The notes under the pieces: generated by a model | What the model saw: the letters and a program-made list of their open reading frames with translations, nothing else | What the model was told of the DNA's origin: nothing | The model's database searches: none | Assembly (NCBI GenBank): GCA_002368175.1 | Contig: AP018173.1 | Span: 62,001 to 126,000, forward strand | Direction of reading: 5' to 3' | Length of the DNA stretch: 64,000 bases | Origin: Calothrix sp. NIES-2098 | GTDB lineage: Bacteria; Cyanobacteriota; Cyanobacteriia; Cyanobacteriales; Nostocaceae | Program-made: the position numbers and the translations under genes | Part shown: piece after piece, positions 37,116 through 45,737 of the stretch | Position numbering within the stretch: the stretch's first letter is position 1 | Layout: every line of letters begins with the position of its first letter

Positions 37116-37347
37116 GTTCATGTATCCGATTACATTATTTGTTGCTGCAAGATGTGAAAAAATTTCAGGAACAAACCTCACTCAACCCCTGAATATTCAG
37201 CAACCATCTAGAAGTGAAAATATAAACAAGATACAGGTAATGTTCAATGTTTTCACTGCTGTAGTGATTTTATCCGAAAAATCTCAAGATATAGTCTAAT
37301 AGTATTTTTATCCATTGAATAAATCCAAATTGAGAGAGTTTGAATTA

Positions 37348-37767
37348 ATGAATTTTGAACTTGTTTCCTTGCAACTACAGGTACGTCCGAATGATCTAGA
37401 TAGTTTTGGTCATGTTAACAATGCTACTGTTTTGGAGTATTTAGAAACTGGGCGTTGGCATTGGCTAAAACAACACAACTTACAGGGCAAACAGAAAATT
37501 CTTCCAGTTGTTGCTCGGATTGAAGTTAATTATCGTAAAGAAATTATCCTGGAAAATGTGATGATTCATACCAAGTTAGAAGAAGACAAGAAAGCATCTA
37601 ACTACCAAGCGAATTTTTGGCAATCAATTGAAATCCTTAAAGAAGGCAATCCATTAATTGCGGTTGAAGCTCGCATCAAATTAGTATTTATTGATTCGAC
37701 CAAACGAACTTTGCGGACACTACAAGAATTTTTAGAAGGAGCAAACGATAATACCTTAACTACTTGA
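37348..37767 (+). CDS. Acyl-CoA thioesterase (4HBT hotdog)
   Basis: A 139-aa protein from ATG 37348; an upstream TTG is possible. The active-site segment VRPNDLDSFGHVNNATVLEY carries the conserved Asp and the HVNN helix start of YbgC/FadM-type hotdog thioesterases. RIEVNYRKEIILEN and VEARIKLVFIDSTKR are the long strands of the fold. It should hydrolyse acyl-CoA or acyl-ACP thioesters in the cytosol. It stands alone in accessory DNA next to the IS5 remnant, so the substrate is open. Confidence 0.88.
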   Translation: MNFELVSLQLQVRPNDLDSFGHVNNATVLEYLETGRWHWLKQHNLQGKQKILPVVARIEVNYRKEIILENVMIHTKLEEDKKASNYQANFWQSIEILKEGNPLIAVEARIKLVFIDSTKRTLRTLQEFLEGANDNTLTT

Positions 37768-38012
37768 GCTTGAATAAAATTTTCACATTCACCAGGTAAC
37801 AATTTCCCAACATTTAAAAGTGGATTTTGGGGATTTTTGTGCCTTTTTTGGGTTAGGACTTATAACAGTTTTCATCTCTATACAACTTCAATTCATCTAA
37901 TGAAGTTGCACGTTAGTGCTTGTTATAGTTCTGATGATTAAGGGAGAAAATTAATTGTCCCCTTCTTATAATTATTGGTGATTTCTCTAAATTAAATTCT
38001 ACAACGTAAAAA

Positions 38013-38144
38013 ATGGTCAAGGTAGAATGGGCGATTACTCCTGTTGAGGATGATTTTGAACTTTGGTATCGTCAGGCTATTGAGAGAGGTTTCTGTCAGG
38101 ATGTTCCGAAAAATATTTACCAGTACAGCAAGGAGAAATTTTAG
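38013..38144 (+). CDS. Short ORF, possibly a truncated gene
   Basis: A 43-codon frame starting MVKVEWAITPVEDDFELWYR and ending KNIYQYSKEKF. Its composition looks like real protein, but it ends early and the bases after the stop continue without a useful frame. It could be a small protein or the head of a broken gene. The rest of the 457-bp gap from 37768 to 38224 shows nothing else. Confidence 0.35.
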   Translation: MVKVEWAITPVEDDFELWYRQAIERGFCQDVPKNIYQYSKEKF

Positions 38145-38224
38145 TTAGAGTCAGCAATGATAAATTTTTATGAGGTTATGAACTACTTTCATGGCGACTA
38201 GCTAAAGATTCATCAATATCTTGA

Positions 38225-38491
38225 CTATAGGTCAACTCTTTTATACCCTCGCTTTTCTCTTCGCTCTTGGAGCTTATAGTAAGTTAGTAACGCGGCTTGA
38301 TAATCAGGACAATCTAAATCTTTTGACTTGCCAAATCCTCTATATATGGCACTGCCCCAAGTTTTAGCGATCGTCCATTCTCCAAATAGGTTTTGGCAAA
38401 GGGTTAAGGTGTAGAATCGCGTATCTCTTTGCCACTTCGATTGAAGCCATTTGTCAAGTTGGTAGGCAATTTTTACAGTCATCTCAACCAC
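38225..38491 (-). CDS. WGR-domain-like protein
   Basis: An 88-aa protein. FYTLTLCQNLFGEWTIAKTW followed by GSAIYRGFGKSKDL matches the WGR-domain pattern (aromatic-rich strands with a G-x-W core and a GR-type loop), and the C-terminal YQAALLTYYKLQERREKRGY forms the helix. WGR domains bind nucleic acid ends in larger proteins; as a stand-alone protein the role is unknown. It has no clear operon partners. Confidence 0.65.
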   Translation of the reverse strand: MVEMTVKIAYQLDKWLQSKWQRDTRFYTLTLCQNLFGEWTIAKTWGSAIYRGFGKSKDLDCPDYQAALLTYYKLQERREKRGYKRVDL

Positions 38492-38644
38492 GCTTTTGCT
38501 GCTGGGAGCAAGAATCTGTCAACACAATGATTTTAATAATTAGGCTCGGCTTGTGCGTTACTGGAGTACCTATTACTCTTGCGGTTGCCCCTTTAATGAA
38601 TTTGATTTAATTTAATACAATATTGTTGTTCTTATATTAAGTAT

Positions 38645-39184
38645 TTAAGCAGAAAGTTTTTCGGAAAAATTTACCTGCAACATAACTTGTGCGCGTATTG
38701 AATTAGCAGCTGTCTCTGCAATTTCTGCTCTATCAGAATCAGTAAGAAGTACTGCAAGTAGCGATTTGAGAACTTCGCGGTTAGATATAAACTCTTCACC
38801 GTATAAATCATCTTGTAGCAGTGTCGCTTCTAAATGAGGTAATAGCTCAGGCGCAGGAGATAACAACCGTTCTTTAATGCGTCTCCTTGCAGTCTCTGTT
38901 GCCGCCTTTGTACCTACACCTAAATCCCATGTTTCAATTATTAGCCTGATTTCACGGTTAAGTGATACACGCAGCGTTGATAGGCGACCAAATAAAGGAA
39001 GGTTAAGCATTAAAGGTGGTAGTGCATTACCCCAATCCAAACCAGCACCAATAGTGCAATTGGCTTCATCTTCGATACGAACAGCTTCATCGAGCCATCC
39101 TTCACCAAAAAGTAAATCTATAGCTTCTTGGGTTGTTACTGGCTCGTTCATCTCAGAATTATTATTTTGCTGTTGATGATTCAT
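38645..39184 (-). CDS. Hypothetical protein, third gene of a GNAT operon
   Basis: A 179-aa acidic protein without membrane helices. The middle has WGNALPPLMLNLPLFGRLST and LNREIRLIIETWDLGVGTKA; the rest is helical. It overlaps the stop of the GNAT gene by 4 bp, so the two are translated together. I do not recognise the family. The fixed pairing with an acetyltransferase suggests a partner or a substrate protein. Confidence 0.65.
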   Translation of the reverse strand: MNHQQQNNNSEMNEPVTTQEAIDLLFGEGWLDEAVRIEDEANCTIGAGLDWGNALPPLMLNLPLFGRLSTLRVSLNREIRLIIETWDLGVGTKAATETARRRIKERLLSPAPELLPHLEATLLQDDLYGEEFISNREVLKSLLAVLLTDSDRAEIAETAANSIRAQVMLQVNFSEKLSA

Positions 39185-39744
39185 AAATTTTCACCCGCTC
39201 TTCGTCTCAATACACCATACTCAAAGTAAACCAAATTATCGTATTCTTCTTCAGTCCCGCAGTTAAACATATTTTGGTTTTCGTAAAATCCTACAGACCT
39301 TGGTAAAGAATGCAACCCAACTCTACCTTCATACCCAAGCTCAACACTTCTAATTCTGGCAAAATTTAAAAGTGCTTGACCAACACCTTTGAATTGAGGC
39401 GGACGCTGAATTTCAATTCGGTTAGTGGGGGCAGTTGCAATACCATCAATATAAACTAGTCTCTTACCAATATTCAACCGGGAACCGTGCATTTGTGTTT
39501 CTATTATCATTAAACCTTGAGTTGTATTTTCGCACTCAACTGCATAACCTTCAAGATTTGCTTGATTGGCAATAGATCTTAATTTAAATATCCAGTCCCA
39601 GTATTTATCTTCTTGAGTAAATAACCTTAACTTTTCGACCCAAACATTGACATAATCATCAACGTGTCTTTGTCCTAAATCTACCAAATATGCTTCAACA
39701 GATGTGTTATCGCTACCCCTTTTTAATTCGATTTTTAGTTGCAC
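39181..39744 (-). CDS. GNAT-type acetyltransferase
   Basis: A 187-aa protein. LVYIDGIATAPTNRIEIQRP followed by FKGVGQALLNFARIRSVELG gives strand 4 and the acetyl-CoA pyrophosphate loop (Q/R-x-x-G-x-G/A pattern, here KGVGQAL), and HSLPRSVGFYENQNMFNCG the last helix and strand of the fold. It acetylates an amine on an unknown small molecule or protein. It is the middle gene of a three-gene minus-strand operon. Confidence 0.75.
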   Translation of the reverse strand: MQLKIELKRGSDNTSVEAYLVDLGQRHVDDYVNVWVEKLRLFTQEDKYWDWIFKLRSIANQANLEGYAVECENTTQGLMIIETQMHGSRLNIGKRLVYIDGIATAPTNRIEIQRPPQFKGVGQALLNFARIRSVELGYEGRVGLHSLPRSVGFYENQNMFNCGTEEEYDNLVYFEYGVLRRRAGENL

Positions 39745-39771
39745 ATAAAGCTCCTAATGCTCAACTGATGA

Positions 39772-40293
39772 TTAAAGCTTGTGGCTGCTATTTGACTGAT
39801 AGATAAAAGAGTAAATGTGAATGCGTATATCAATAGCTTTATGCCAACCAGCAAGCACAGCATCATCTGAAATGTCTCCAAGAACTACCAAACTATCTTC
39901 TTTATCCACATAGTAAGGTAAAGGTTCAGCCTCTAACCAACCATAAGCGATCGCTTGGGAGTTCTGCTCGTCAAAAACTGAAACTTTTAAGCACTGCTCG
40001 TACCTGAAGTAGTAATAGGGTAAATAGCAAGCTGGATATTCTCTTAAAGATTCGCGATTAACTGTGTATGATTGCCAACGTAGTCGCTCACCCTTAATTT
40101 CTTTTGCATTAGCTTCTAGCCAATCATAAAGTTTTTTAGCTTGCCGCAATGCGTGGTCTTTGCCTTCAAAAACAACGCTGGGAAGAAAAATATCGCCGTC
40201 AAAATGCACCGCGACTTCAAATAAATCTTCATCCTTATCCTCATCTTCAGCTTCTGTTACCTCAATGATTCCAGCCTTGTATAGTTCGGTCAT
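39772..40293 (-). CDS. Hypothetical protein, first gene of the GNAT operon
   Basis: A 173-aa protein, very acidic near residues 12-25 (EAEDEDKDEDLFEVAVHFDG). It has aromatic strands (YPACYLPYYYFRYEQCLKVS) and a C-terminal helix-rich part with VLAGWHKAIDIRIHIYSF. No signal or membrane helix. It lies 27 bp before the GNAT gene. I do not recognise it. Confidence 0.6.
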   Translation of the reverse strand: MTELYKAGIIEVTEAEDEDKDEDLFEVAVHFDGDIFLPSVVFEGKDHALRQAKKLYDWLEANAKEIKGERLRWQSYTVNRESLREYPACYLPYYYFRYEQCLKVSVFDEQNSQAIAYGWLEAEPLPYYVDKEDSLVVLGDISDDAVLAGWHKAIDIRIHIYSFIYQSNSSHKL

Positions 40294-40731
40294 TTCCCTG
40301 CATTGCTTCGTCAGATATACCCCTACATTATTAAAATTTTAGCTTTCAGTTACAAAATAATCAGAACGCTCTGTTGGTTCTAATCCCTTATCTGGAGGGA
40401 AGTTTTGTTTGTGTACACGAGCCAGTGCCGTGGTGTTAGCGCAGGTCGGCAGTCCGATTTTGGAGGTTTTCTCCTGAAAGAACTGCCATGCATGGTTTCC
40501 CACTCCAGTCCGCACAATGGAGGTTCCCCCGGCAAGTGGTTGATACCATTAGTAGGAATTGCGATTTTACATCGCTACGATTGCGGATTTCAATTGAATC
40601 TAAAGTGTTAACATCACAGTATTGCTGAGGGTCTGTTAGGTTAGCCACGCTAAAAGCGATCGCAGATAAGAAAAATGCTTGGAAATTAATAAAATACTAA
40701 CTGTTGTGACTTGGCAAGCGTGCCGTTCGGT
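40294..40731. other. Intergenic region without a recognised gene
   Basis: These 438 bp separate the GNAT operon from the recombinase trio. Short open frames here have no protein-like composition. A Gly/Pro-coding, GC-richer patch at 40430-40560 (GCGCAGGTCGGCAGTCC and nearby) differs from its AT-rich surroundings and may be a remnant of an inserted element. Confidence 0.35.
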
Positions 40732-41397
40732 TTAGTCTGCCATTACCCAAATATCCGATTTATTATAAAAATCCCCACGCTGTTCCAAAGTAAAGCCACC
40801 CAGCAACAATCCCAGCCATACCTCAACAATTGGCATTTTTAAAGCACGTTGGAGTTGAGGAAGCGAAATTTCATCTTGAATATTTGCAAGGCAGTGAGCG
40901 ATCGCATTTTGCCACTTCTGCACATCTTCATCACCCGCTAATTTGTGAACATCTTCTACAGTCCTGACTTCCTCCAACATTTCTAAGACTTTCTCTTTCT
41001 CCACAGGTGCTACCACTGAATCACCCTTAGAGCCAGTATTTAAAAACTGATGCGGGCCATGTGGTTTGAAAGTTTGCGGTACTGTTGGTTCAATCAAATC
41101 ATCCAAATCAAGCTGCATTGTGGTTCGCACTAACCCAGCAAAGATATCAGTGCTGACAATTGGCCCGTCTGGGCTATTGCGATCGCGCACATCTTGCAAT
41201 AACATCAGCGCCCGAGATTTGAGGATATCTGCAATTTGATTAAACGCAACAGCAGCAGTTTCTAACTGTGCTTCCACAGATAAATCCTGGAGTTCTGTAT
41301 CCAAACAATCCCACACCGGAGCAAGCGAAGAAGTTGGTGGCGCTTCTGACATCTCATCAAGTACATCCCAAATCGTTAATTGACGGTATGCAGTCAT
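40732..41397 (-). CDS. Hypothetical protein, third gene of the recombinase trio
   Basis: A 221-aa acidic, helical protein. It opens with MTAYRQLTIWDVLDEM, then has AVAFNQIADILKSRALMLLQ, and ends with a small domain QLQRALKMPIVEVWLGLLLG followed by GFTLEQRGDFYN. The latter pattern, a short helix, glycine turn and strands, resembles a winged-helix DNA-binding domain. Starts 2 bp after the stop of the zinc-type protein; together with the recombinase it forms a co-transcribed trio seen repeatedly in Nostoc-type genomes (my recollection). Possibly an accessory factor in recombination. Confidence 0.65.
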   Translation of the reverse strand: MTAYRQLTIWDVLDEMSEAPPTSSLAPVWDCLDTELQDLSVEAQLETAAVAFNQIADILKSRALMLLQDVRDRNSPDGPIVSTDIFAGLVRTTMQLDLDDLIEPTVPQTFKPHGPHQFLNTGSKGDSVVAPVEKEKVLEMLEEVRTVEDVHKLAGDEDVQKWQNAIAHCLANIQDEISLPQLQRALKMPIVEVWLGLLLGGFTLEQRGDFYNKSDIWVMAD

Positions 41398-41399
41398 TG

Positions 41400-41864
41400 C
41401 TATGACTCCGGATGTAGTGGACAGGGACGCACTGGACAGTGCTTGGGGCTAATCTCAAACATATCCTTATATTGATACAGTGACACACCATATTCTTTAG
41501 CAAATGCCTGCAATACCCGATCTGTGTATGCACGTATCTTGCCAGCAGTTAGCCCAAAGCAGTGAATTGGTTCGAGGCGACAAATCGGTTTTTGCCCCAA
41601 CCACAGTTCAGCACCCAATGCATGTAATGGCTTATCTCCCGGTTCCTTGTATAAATACAGTACAGCAAAATACGTTGCAGGCGGTTCAACTGTTATCGAA
41701 TCAATGCTGCTATGATCTTCAGTTCGACTACGGTAAAACGAGCGACGATTATGGCAAATACGCGGATTCCAGCATCCATCCCCTTCAGTACCATGCAGCA
41801 CCTTAGCCTTAGCAGTTGGTAACTTGGCGCACAACTGACACTTAGGATTTAACGGTTTTGGCAT
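41400..41864 (-). CDS. Cysteine-rich hypothetical protein, second gene of the trio
   Basis: A 154-aa protein with ten cysteines. CQLCAKLP near the start, CWNPRICHNRRSF near residue 31 and CPVRPCPLHPES at the C-terminus suggest zinc binding. It could help the neighbouring recombinase contact DNA. The start lies 3 bp after the stop of the recombinase gene. Not recognised as any named family. Confidence 0.65.
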   Translation of the reverse strand: MPKPLNPKCQLCAKLPTAKAKVLHGTEGDGCWNPRICHNRRSFYRSRTEDHSSIDSITVEPPATYFAVLYLYKEPGDKPLHALGAELWLGQKPICRLEPIHCFGLTAGKIRAYTDRVLQAFAKEYGVSLYQYKDMFEISPKHCPVRPCPLHPES

Positions 41865-41867
41865 TTC

Positions 41868-42893
41868 CTACTCTACTTCCTCTTCGCCAATAGCTTTGTA
41901 GTAGGCAGAGATTGCCGCTTCTTGCTCGCTGCGGAGTGTATACCGTCGAAAAGCTTTCTCGCTAGTGTGTCCTGTCAGTTTCCGCGCATGAGTTGGGTCT
42001 ACACCTAATAACAACAAATCAGTAGCATAAGTATGACGGAATTGATGAGGATGCAAGTCTTCAATACCAGCCAGTTCCCCGATTTTCTCGACAGCAAAGT
42101 AAATACCGTGATAACTTAGGCGATCGCCCTTGTATGACGGATGGTGCGAAATCATCAGTGGACTGAGGCTAGTCAAAACCTCCCCCTGCGCCTTTCGCCA
42201 ATGCAAATACTCTGCAACCACCTCTCGGCTTTCTTTGCGCAACGGCACTAAGCGTGGTTCATTCGTTTTTGTATCTGGTAAGAAAAGGAGTTTACCATCG
42301 AACGAACCAACATTTAACTGTACAATTTCCCCGGCGCGGAGTCCGTGGCTGAGGATGTGGACGAGTGCTGTATCCCGTTGTTTTGTTTCTCCAAGCAATT
42401 CTAAAGCAGACCAAACTCTTTCCATTTGCTCAGGAGTCAAACTTTGGGCTTGTGGGAGCGGAACTTTCTCCAATTTCACTCCCAGAGTGGGATTAGTAGT
42501 GATGATTTCTGGGTACGTATAGCACATCCATTTGAAAAAGCTTTTGAGCGCAGCTATCCCTGCATTGATGCTGCTTTTTGATAGTGATTTACCCGCATCA
42601 GTCTTGACTTCATCTCGTAAATATTCTTTGTATAACCCAAAGTGACGCGATCGCAGTTCATGATAGTGCAACTGCGTCCATCCTAAAAACCGCTTAAGTT
42701 CGCGTTCATAAAGCTTACGGCTGTTGGGTGCGAGATTGTTACTGCGTAAAAATTCCAATACCTTAACCCAACGGATATCAGTTGGTGGGGTTTTTAGATT
42801 AGTCTTTTTACTACCAACTGGATTCCTATTAACTGCGGTATCTTCAATTGGAATTAGTTTAATAGGTGGTAAAGATTCTGCATTTTCCATCAT
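41868..42893 (-). CDS. Tyrosine recombinase (XerC/D-like), first gene of the trio
   Basis: A 341-aa recombinase. The N-terminal SAM-like domain includes RKLYERELKRFLGWTQLHY and INAGIAALKSFFKWMCY. The catalytic residues are Arg in ILSHGLRAGEIVQL, Lys-bearing hairpin FLPDTKTNEPRLVPLRK, HPHQFRHTYATDLL (His-x-x-Arg) and GHTSEKAFRRYTL with the tyrosine nucleophile. It is complete. Two downstream partners share the operon, unlike simple Xer genes. Its proximity to two xisH/xisI pairs suggests that excision-type DNA rearrangements occur here. Confidence 0.88.
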   Translation of the reverse strand: MMENAESLPPIKLIPIEDTAVNRNPVGSKKTNLKTPPTDIRWVKVLEFLRSNNLAPNSRKLYERELKRFLGWTQLHYHELRSRHFGLYKEYLRDEVKTDAGKSLSKSSINAGIAALKSFFKWMCYTYPEIITTNPTLGVKLEKVPLPQAQSLTPEQMERVWSALELLGETKQRDTALVHILSHGLRAGEIVQLNVGSFDGKLLFLPDTKTNEPRLVPLRKESREVVAEYLHWRKAQGEVLTSLSPLMISHHPSYKGDRLSYHGIYFAVEKIGELAGIEDLHPHQFRHTYATDLLLLGVDPTHARKLTGHTSEKAFRRYTLRSEQEAAISAYYKAIGEEEVE

Positions 42894-43017
42894 TTATTAT
42901 TTAATAATTGCCAGTAATTGTATCAGCAAAATTGAAGTCACGTTATATATTATCTGTGGTTTTACAGATGATATTATCGGTGTTTTATATCAGATTTTTT
43001 TGGATAAATATGTTTAA

Positions 43018-43353
43018 TTAGCTAACAGCAAAATCTGTCAAATGCCTTAAATAAGGAGCTTGGTATCCTAGAACAATATCTGCTTTTGGTATTCCTCTAT
43101 CTACTAATTCATTGGCAATACCCACTTCCGTATTATCATTTTGAATCCAAACTTTTTCATCTTGAATATCAATGTGTACTGTACATCCATAAATCCGGTG
43201 ACGATTCTCCCATCCCATATGAAGAACTTGATATTTATCAGATTCATTATTAAAAATAGGAATAACTTCAATTTCTCCATTGGCTGGTTTAATCTGGCTA
43301 TACTCTGTGAGCACTTCTTTGATAATTTGTCGATATTTATCTACTTTATCCAT
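43018..43353 (-). CDS. xisI: XisI-type fdxN excision controlling protein, copy 1
   Basis: A 111-aa protein with the XisI pattern: VDKYRQIIKEVLTEYSQIKP at the start, then YQVLHMGWENRHRIYGCTVH, VWIQNDNTEVGIANELVDRG and IPKADIVLGYQAPYLR at the end. In Anabaena PCC 7120, XisH and XisI act with the recombinase XisF in excising the 55-kb fdxN element in heterocysts. Many free-standing copies exist whose role is unknown. Its start overlaps the stop of xisH copy 1 by 13 bp. Confidence 0.9.
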   Translation of the reverse strand: MDKVDKYRQIIKEVLTEYSQIKPANGEIEVIPIFNNESDKYQVLHMGWENRHRIYGCTVHIDIQDEKVWIQNDNTEVGIANELVDRGIPKADIVLGYQAPYLRHLTDFAVS

Positions 43354-43757
43354 GTTACTATTTCCTCTTGAACTGGGTCAAAAATTAACAGTTTTAATTG
43401 ATATTCTTGAATACTTAATTTAGGGAGACGGCGATTAAAAAAATCATTATATATTTCTAAGTTGACTGCTAGATAGAGTACACGCTCTGGTTGTTTCTCA
43501 CGCAGAACAATACGATAATTAAGAAACTGACCAAGCGCTGTATGAAACTCTGATAAAGTTGAGGGAGCTAGAAAACTCTTAATTTCGACAGCAATCTGTT
43601 CCCGATCTCGTTGTGCAGCAATTAAACGTTCAGCACCCAAATCTATAAATACTTGGTCATCTTCTAGCTGTAATGATAATGGATCGTCAGTAATCGTCCA
43701 CCCATCTTTTTGTAAAGCTGTTTTGACAATTTCATGAAATACATCTTTTGCTGCCAT
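43341..43757 (-). CDS. xisH: XisH-type protein, copy 1
   Basis: A 138-aa protein with MAAKDVFHEIVKTALQKDGW, VFIDLGAERLIAAQRD and IAVEIKSFLAPSTLSEFHTA. The D...ExK arrangement (IDLG...VEIK) is that of a PD-(D/E)XK nuclease-like fold, as described for XisH. It precedes xisI copy 1 in one operon. Roughly two-thirds of residues look conserved in xisH copy 2 at 44119. Confidence 0.9.
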   Translation of the reverse strand: MAAKDVFHEIVKTALQKDGWTITDDPLSLQLEDDQVFIDLGAERLIAAQRDREQIAVEIKSFLAPSTLSEFHTALGQFLNYRIVLREKQPERVLYLAVNLEIYNDFFNRRLPKLSIQEYQLKLLIFDPVQEEIVTWIK

Positions 43758-43795
43758 TCACTTTATATTCTTATGATTTTATACCTGTTCATTTT

Positions 43796-44131
43796 TTAAT
43801 TAACTGCATAGTCTGTAAACTGACGCTTGAATGGCGAATGAAAACCAATTACTATGTCTTGTTTAGGTATTCCCAAGTTAATCAGTTCTTCGGCAACTTC
43901 ACCTTCTGTACCATTGTGTTGCAGCCAGACTTTTCCATCTTTAATATCAATATGTAAAAAACAACCATAAATGCGACGCTGATTTTTCCAACCCACATTC
44001 ATCAGTTGATAATGGTCGCGTTCGGTATCAAATAGAATTTGCGTTTCTACATCTGGGTCAGGACTACCAATTTCTGCGTATGACAGTAGAACTTGTTTTA
44101 CTATTTCTCGATACTGATTTATTCTATCCAT
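43796..44131 (-). CDS. xisI: XisI-type protein, copy 2
   Basis: A 111-aa protein of the same length as copy 1, with INQYREIVKQVLLSYAEIGS, YQLMNVGWKNQRRIYGCFLH and IPKQDIVIGFHSPFKRQFTD. It overlaps xisH copy 2 by 13 bp, the same overlap as in copy 1, so the two pairs arose by duplication of a unit. Confidence 0.9.
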   Translation of the reverse strand: MDRINQYREIVKQVLLSYAEIGSPDPDVETQILFDTERDHYQLMNVGWKNQRRIYGCFLHIDIKDGKVWLQHNGTEGEVAEELINLGIPKQDIVIGFHSPFKRQFTDYAVN

Positions 44132-44565
44132 TCCACAATTTCCTCTGTTTCTGGGTTATAAACTATTAATTTTAGTTGATGAATCCGGATAACATTTTGT
44201 ACAAGCCGGATGGTAAAAAATGAACTGTAAGCATCAATTGGTATGGCTAAATACAGTATGCGCTCCGGTTCAATTTCAGATAGTGCTAGTCGGTAGTTAA
44301 TAAATTGTCCCAGTGCTGTGTGAAATTCAGAAATTGCTGATGTTCGTACAAAACTTTTGATCTCTACTGCAATTTTTACCTCACCCCTTTGAGCAGCCAG
44401 AAGCTTTTCGGCACCCAAATCAATATACATATCCCCTAATTCAAAACTGACTGGTAATGGATCGTGGGTAATTTCCCATCCATCGGTAATCAGTCCACGC
44501 TTAACTGCATCGTGAAAAACATCTCTTGCTGGCATATTTTCAATCTTCTCAAATAGAACCTCCAT
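44119..44565 (-). CDS. xisH: XisH-type protein, copy 2
   Basis: 148 aa; ATG 44565 adds a short N-terminal extension (MEVLFEKIEN) before MPARDVFHDAVKRGLITDGW, so the real start may be the ATG at about 44535. The core has YIDLGAEKLLAAQRGEVKIA and VEIKSFVRTSAISEFHTALG, with the same D...ExK residues as copy 1. It is the first gene of the second xisHI pair. Confidence 0.88.
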   Translation of the reverse strand: MEVLFEKIENMPARDVFHDAVKRGLITDGWEITHDPLPVSFELGDMYIDLGAEKLLAAQRGEVKIAVEIKSFVRTSAISEFHTALGQFINYRLALSEIEPERILYLAIPIDAYSSFFTIRLVQNVIRIHQLKLIVYNPETEEIVEWIE

Positions 44566-44840
44566 ATTTAGTGTCCCCTAAGGTAAAACCCATCGAAGTG
44601 GCGATTGCTTCCGTATACTCAAGCCTCAACCAGACTATGCCTGACCCCACTTCTGTGCTTCCAGCATAGGCTTTCTCAGAGCAGGCTTCAAGAGCGTAGA
44701 TAGCGATCGCCATCCTCAGCATTCAAGAGCCTAAGTCAGGTGTTTGGTCATATTATGGTTAAAATTACACCGTAGTACAACACTACAAGACAAAATAAGT
44801 AGACATTATCTTTTATCCGATATTAAATACGATTAATACC
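44566..44840. other. Left flank of Tn7-like element 1
   Basis: 275 bp without a gene, between xisH and the transposon end. It contains a GC-richer stretch (44610-44730) with a GCGATCGC octamer and no tRNA-like or conserved-gene sequence that could explain site choice by the transposon. Confidence 0.4.
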
Positions 44841-44890
44841 TGTGACTGTAACCATAAGTTTGCCGGAGCGGCAGGTTTATGGTTTCAAAC
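44841..44890. repeat. Left end of element 1 with two TnsB-type sites
   Basis: The tip 44841-44865 is one site in inverted orientation. GCGGCAGGTTTATGGTTTCA at about 44869-44888 is a second one in direct orientation. The two face each other across 3 bp. The tniQ stop lies only 26 bp further in. Confidence 0.7.
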
Positions 44891-44915
44891 CCCCTGAGCA
44901 GGTAAGAATGGAAAA

Positions 44916-45737
44916 TTAGTTCTGATTTATGGGTGGCAGGAAATCAGAGGGAGTATTGGCAGCCAAATCATCGACATCATCAAACCACATACACTGCCAG
45001 ACAAGCTTGTTGCTTTGATGAGAGTGCACAGGAGTCATCAAAAGCTGTCGCCAAAAATCAACGCTTTGAGTTTGTTCATTGGCTAATTGGTTGAGTTTCT
45101 GGCTACCCAACCACAGATGACAGATTGAGCAAAACCCTGGACGAGAATACCTGGATAATGGTGGAAATTTTTCGTGGCAGTGAGGGCATTCCTCAATTAA
45201 GGGCTGATGGTCATGGTCAGGGCATTCCTCAATTGTGTTAACTAACCATAACAGTGGATTGTAGATGACTCGATTATTGACAAACCAATGGTCATAACAT
45301 AAGGGACACCAAGCTTGATGCAAACGCAAAATGCTAAACTCGAAAAAAATGCTGGCCCATTTTAATGGCCATAAACAAGATAAATCTTGACGTAAGGTCA
45401 ATTCTTTTAGAGCTTGAATCAGAGTGGTGGCAATGTCAATTCTTTTTTCGTTGCTTGAAGTTAAAAAATCTTGACCTCTAAATAAATGATTAATGATGTT
45501 AATAGAACAAACACTACTTCTTTTATGCCTCATCAATGGAATAACTTTTGATAAAACTAGTTCTCCAGTAGTTATGGTGTGACAATCGGCAAGGCGAGCA
45601 ATATATCCACTCAAGCTTTCGACATAGAGCGTACCGACACCGATTGGTTCCAATGGGAATAATTTAGAGCGTTCTGGAATTGTTGGTTTTTCTAAAGCCC
45701 AAAACTCATCTTCGGTATAATAATCAACTGACATCAA
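44916..45737 (-). CDS. tniQ: TniQ-family target-selection protein, element 1
   Basis: A 273-aa TniQ. The N-terminal TniQ signature is KLFPLEPIGVGTLYVESLSG (YIARLA follows). Two zinc-finger regions follow: CPLCYDHW near residue 142, then CPHCHEKFPPLSRYSRPGFC and SICHLW near residues 185-210. TniQ links a target DNA signal, either a sequence-specific TnsD-like contact or a CRISPR effector, to TnsC. At this length it lacks the long C-terminal part of TnsD, so its target signal is unclear. It is the last gene of the tnsAB-tnsC-tniQ operon (overlap of 14 bp with tnsC). Confidence 0.9.
   Translation of the reverse strand: MMSVDYYTEDEFWALEKPTIPERSKLFPLEPIGVGTLYVESLSGYIARLADCHTITTGELVLSKVIPLMRHKRSSVCSINIINHLFRGQDFLTSSNEKRIDIATTLIQALKELTLRQDLSCLWPLKWASIFFEFSILRLHQAWCPLCYDHWFVNNRVIYNPLLWLVNTIEECPDHDHQPLIEECPHCHEKFPPLSRYSRPGFCSICHLWLGSQKLNQLANEQTQSVDFWRQLLMTPVHSHQSNKLVWQCMWFDDVDDLAANTPSDFLPPINQN

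Noticed and set aside
43141..43957. Plus-strand frames opposite the xisH/xisI genes
   Set aside because: They are antisense to well-recognised genes and rich in Phe/Ile/Asn from reversed AT-rich codons.
44566..44840. tRNA or conserved-gene attachment site for the Tn7-like element
   Set aside because: No tRNA fold or known attachment gene end is visible in the left flank.
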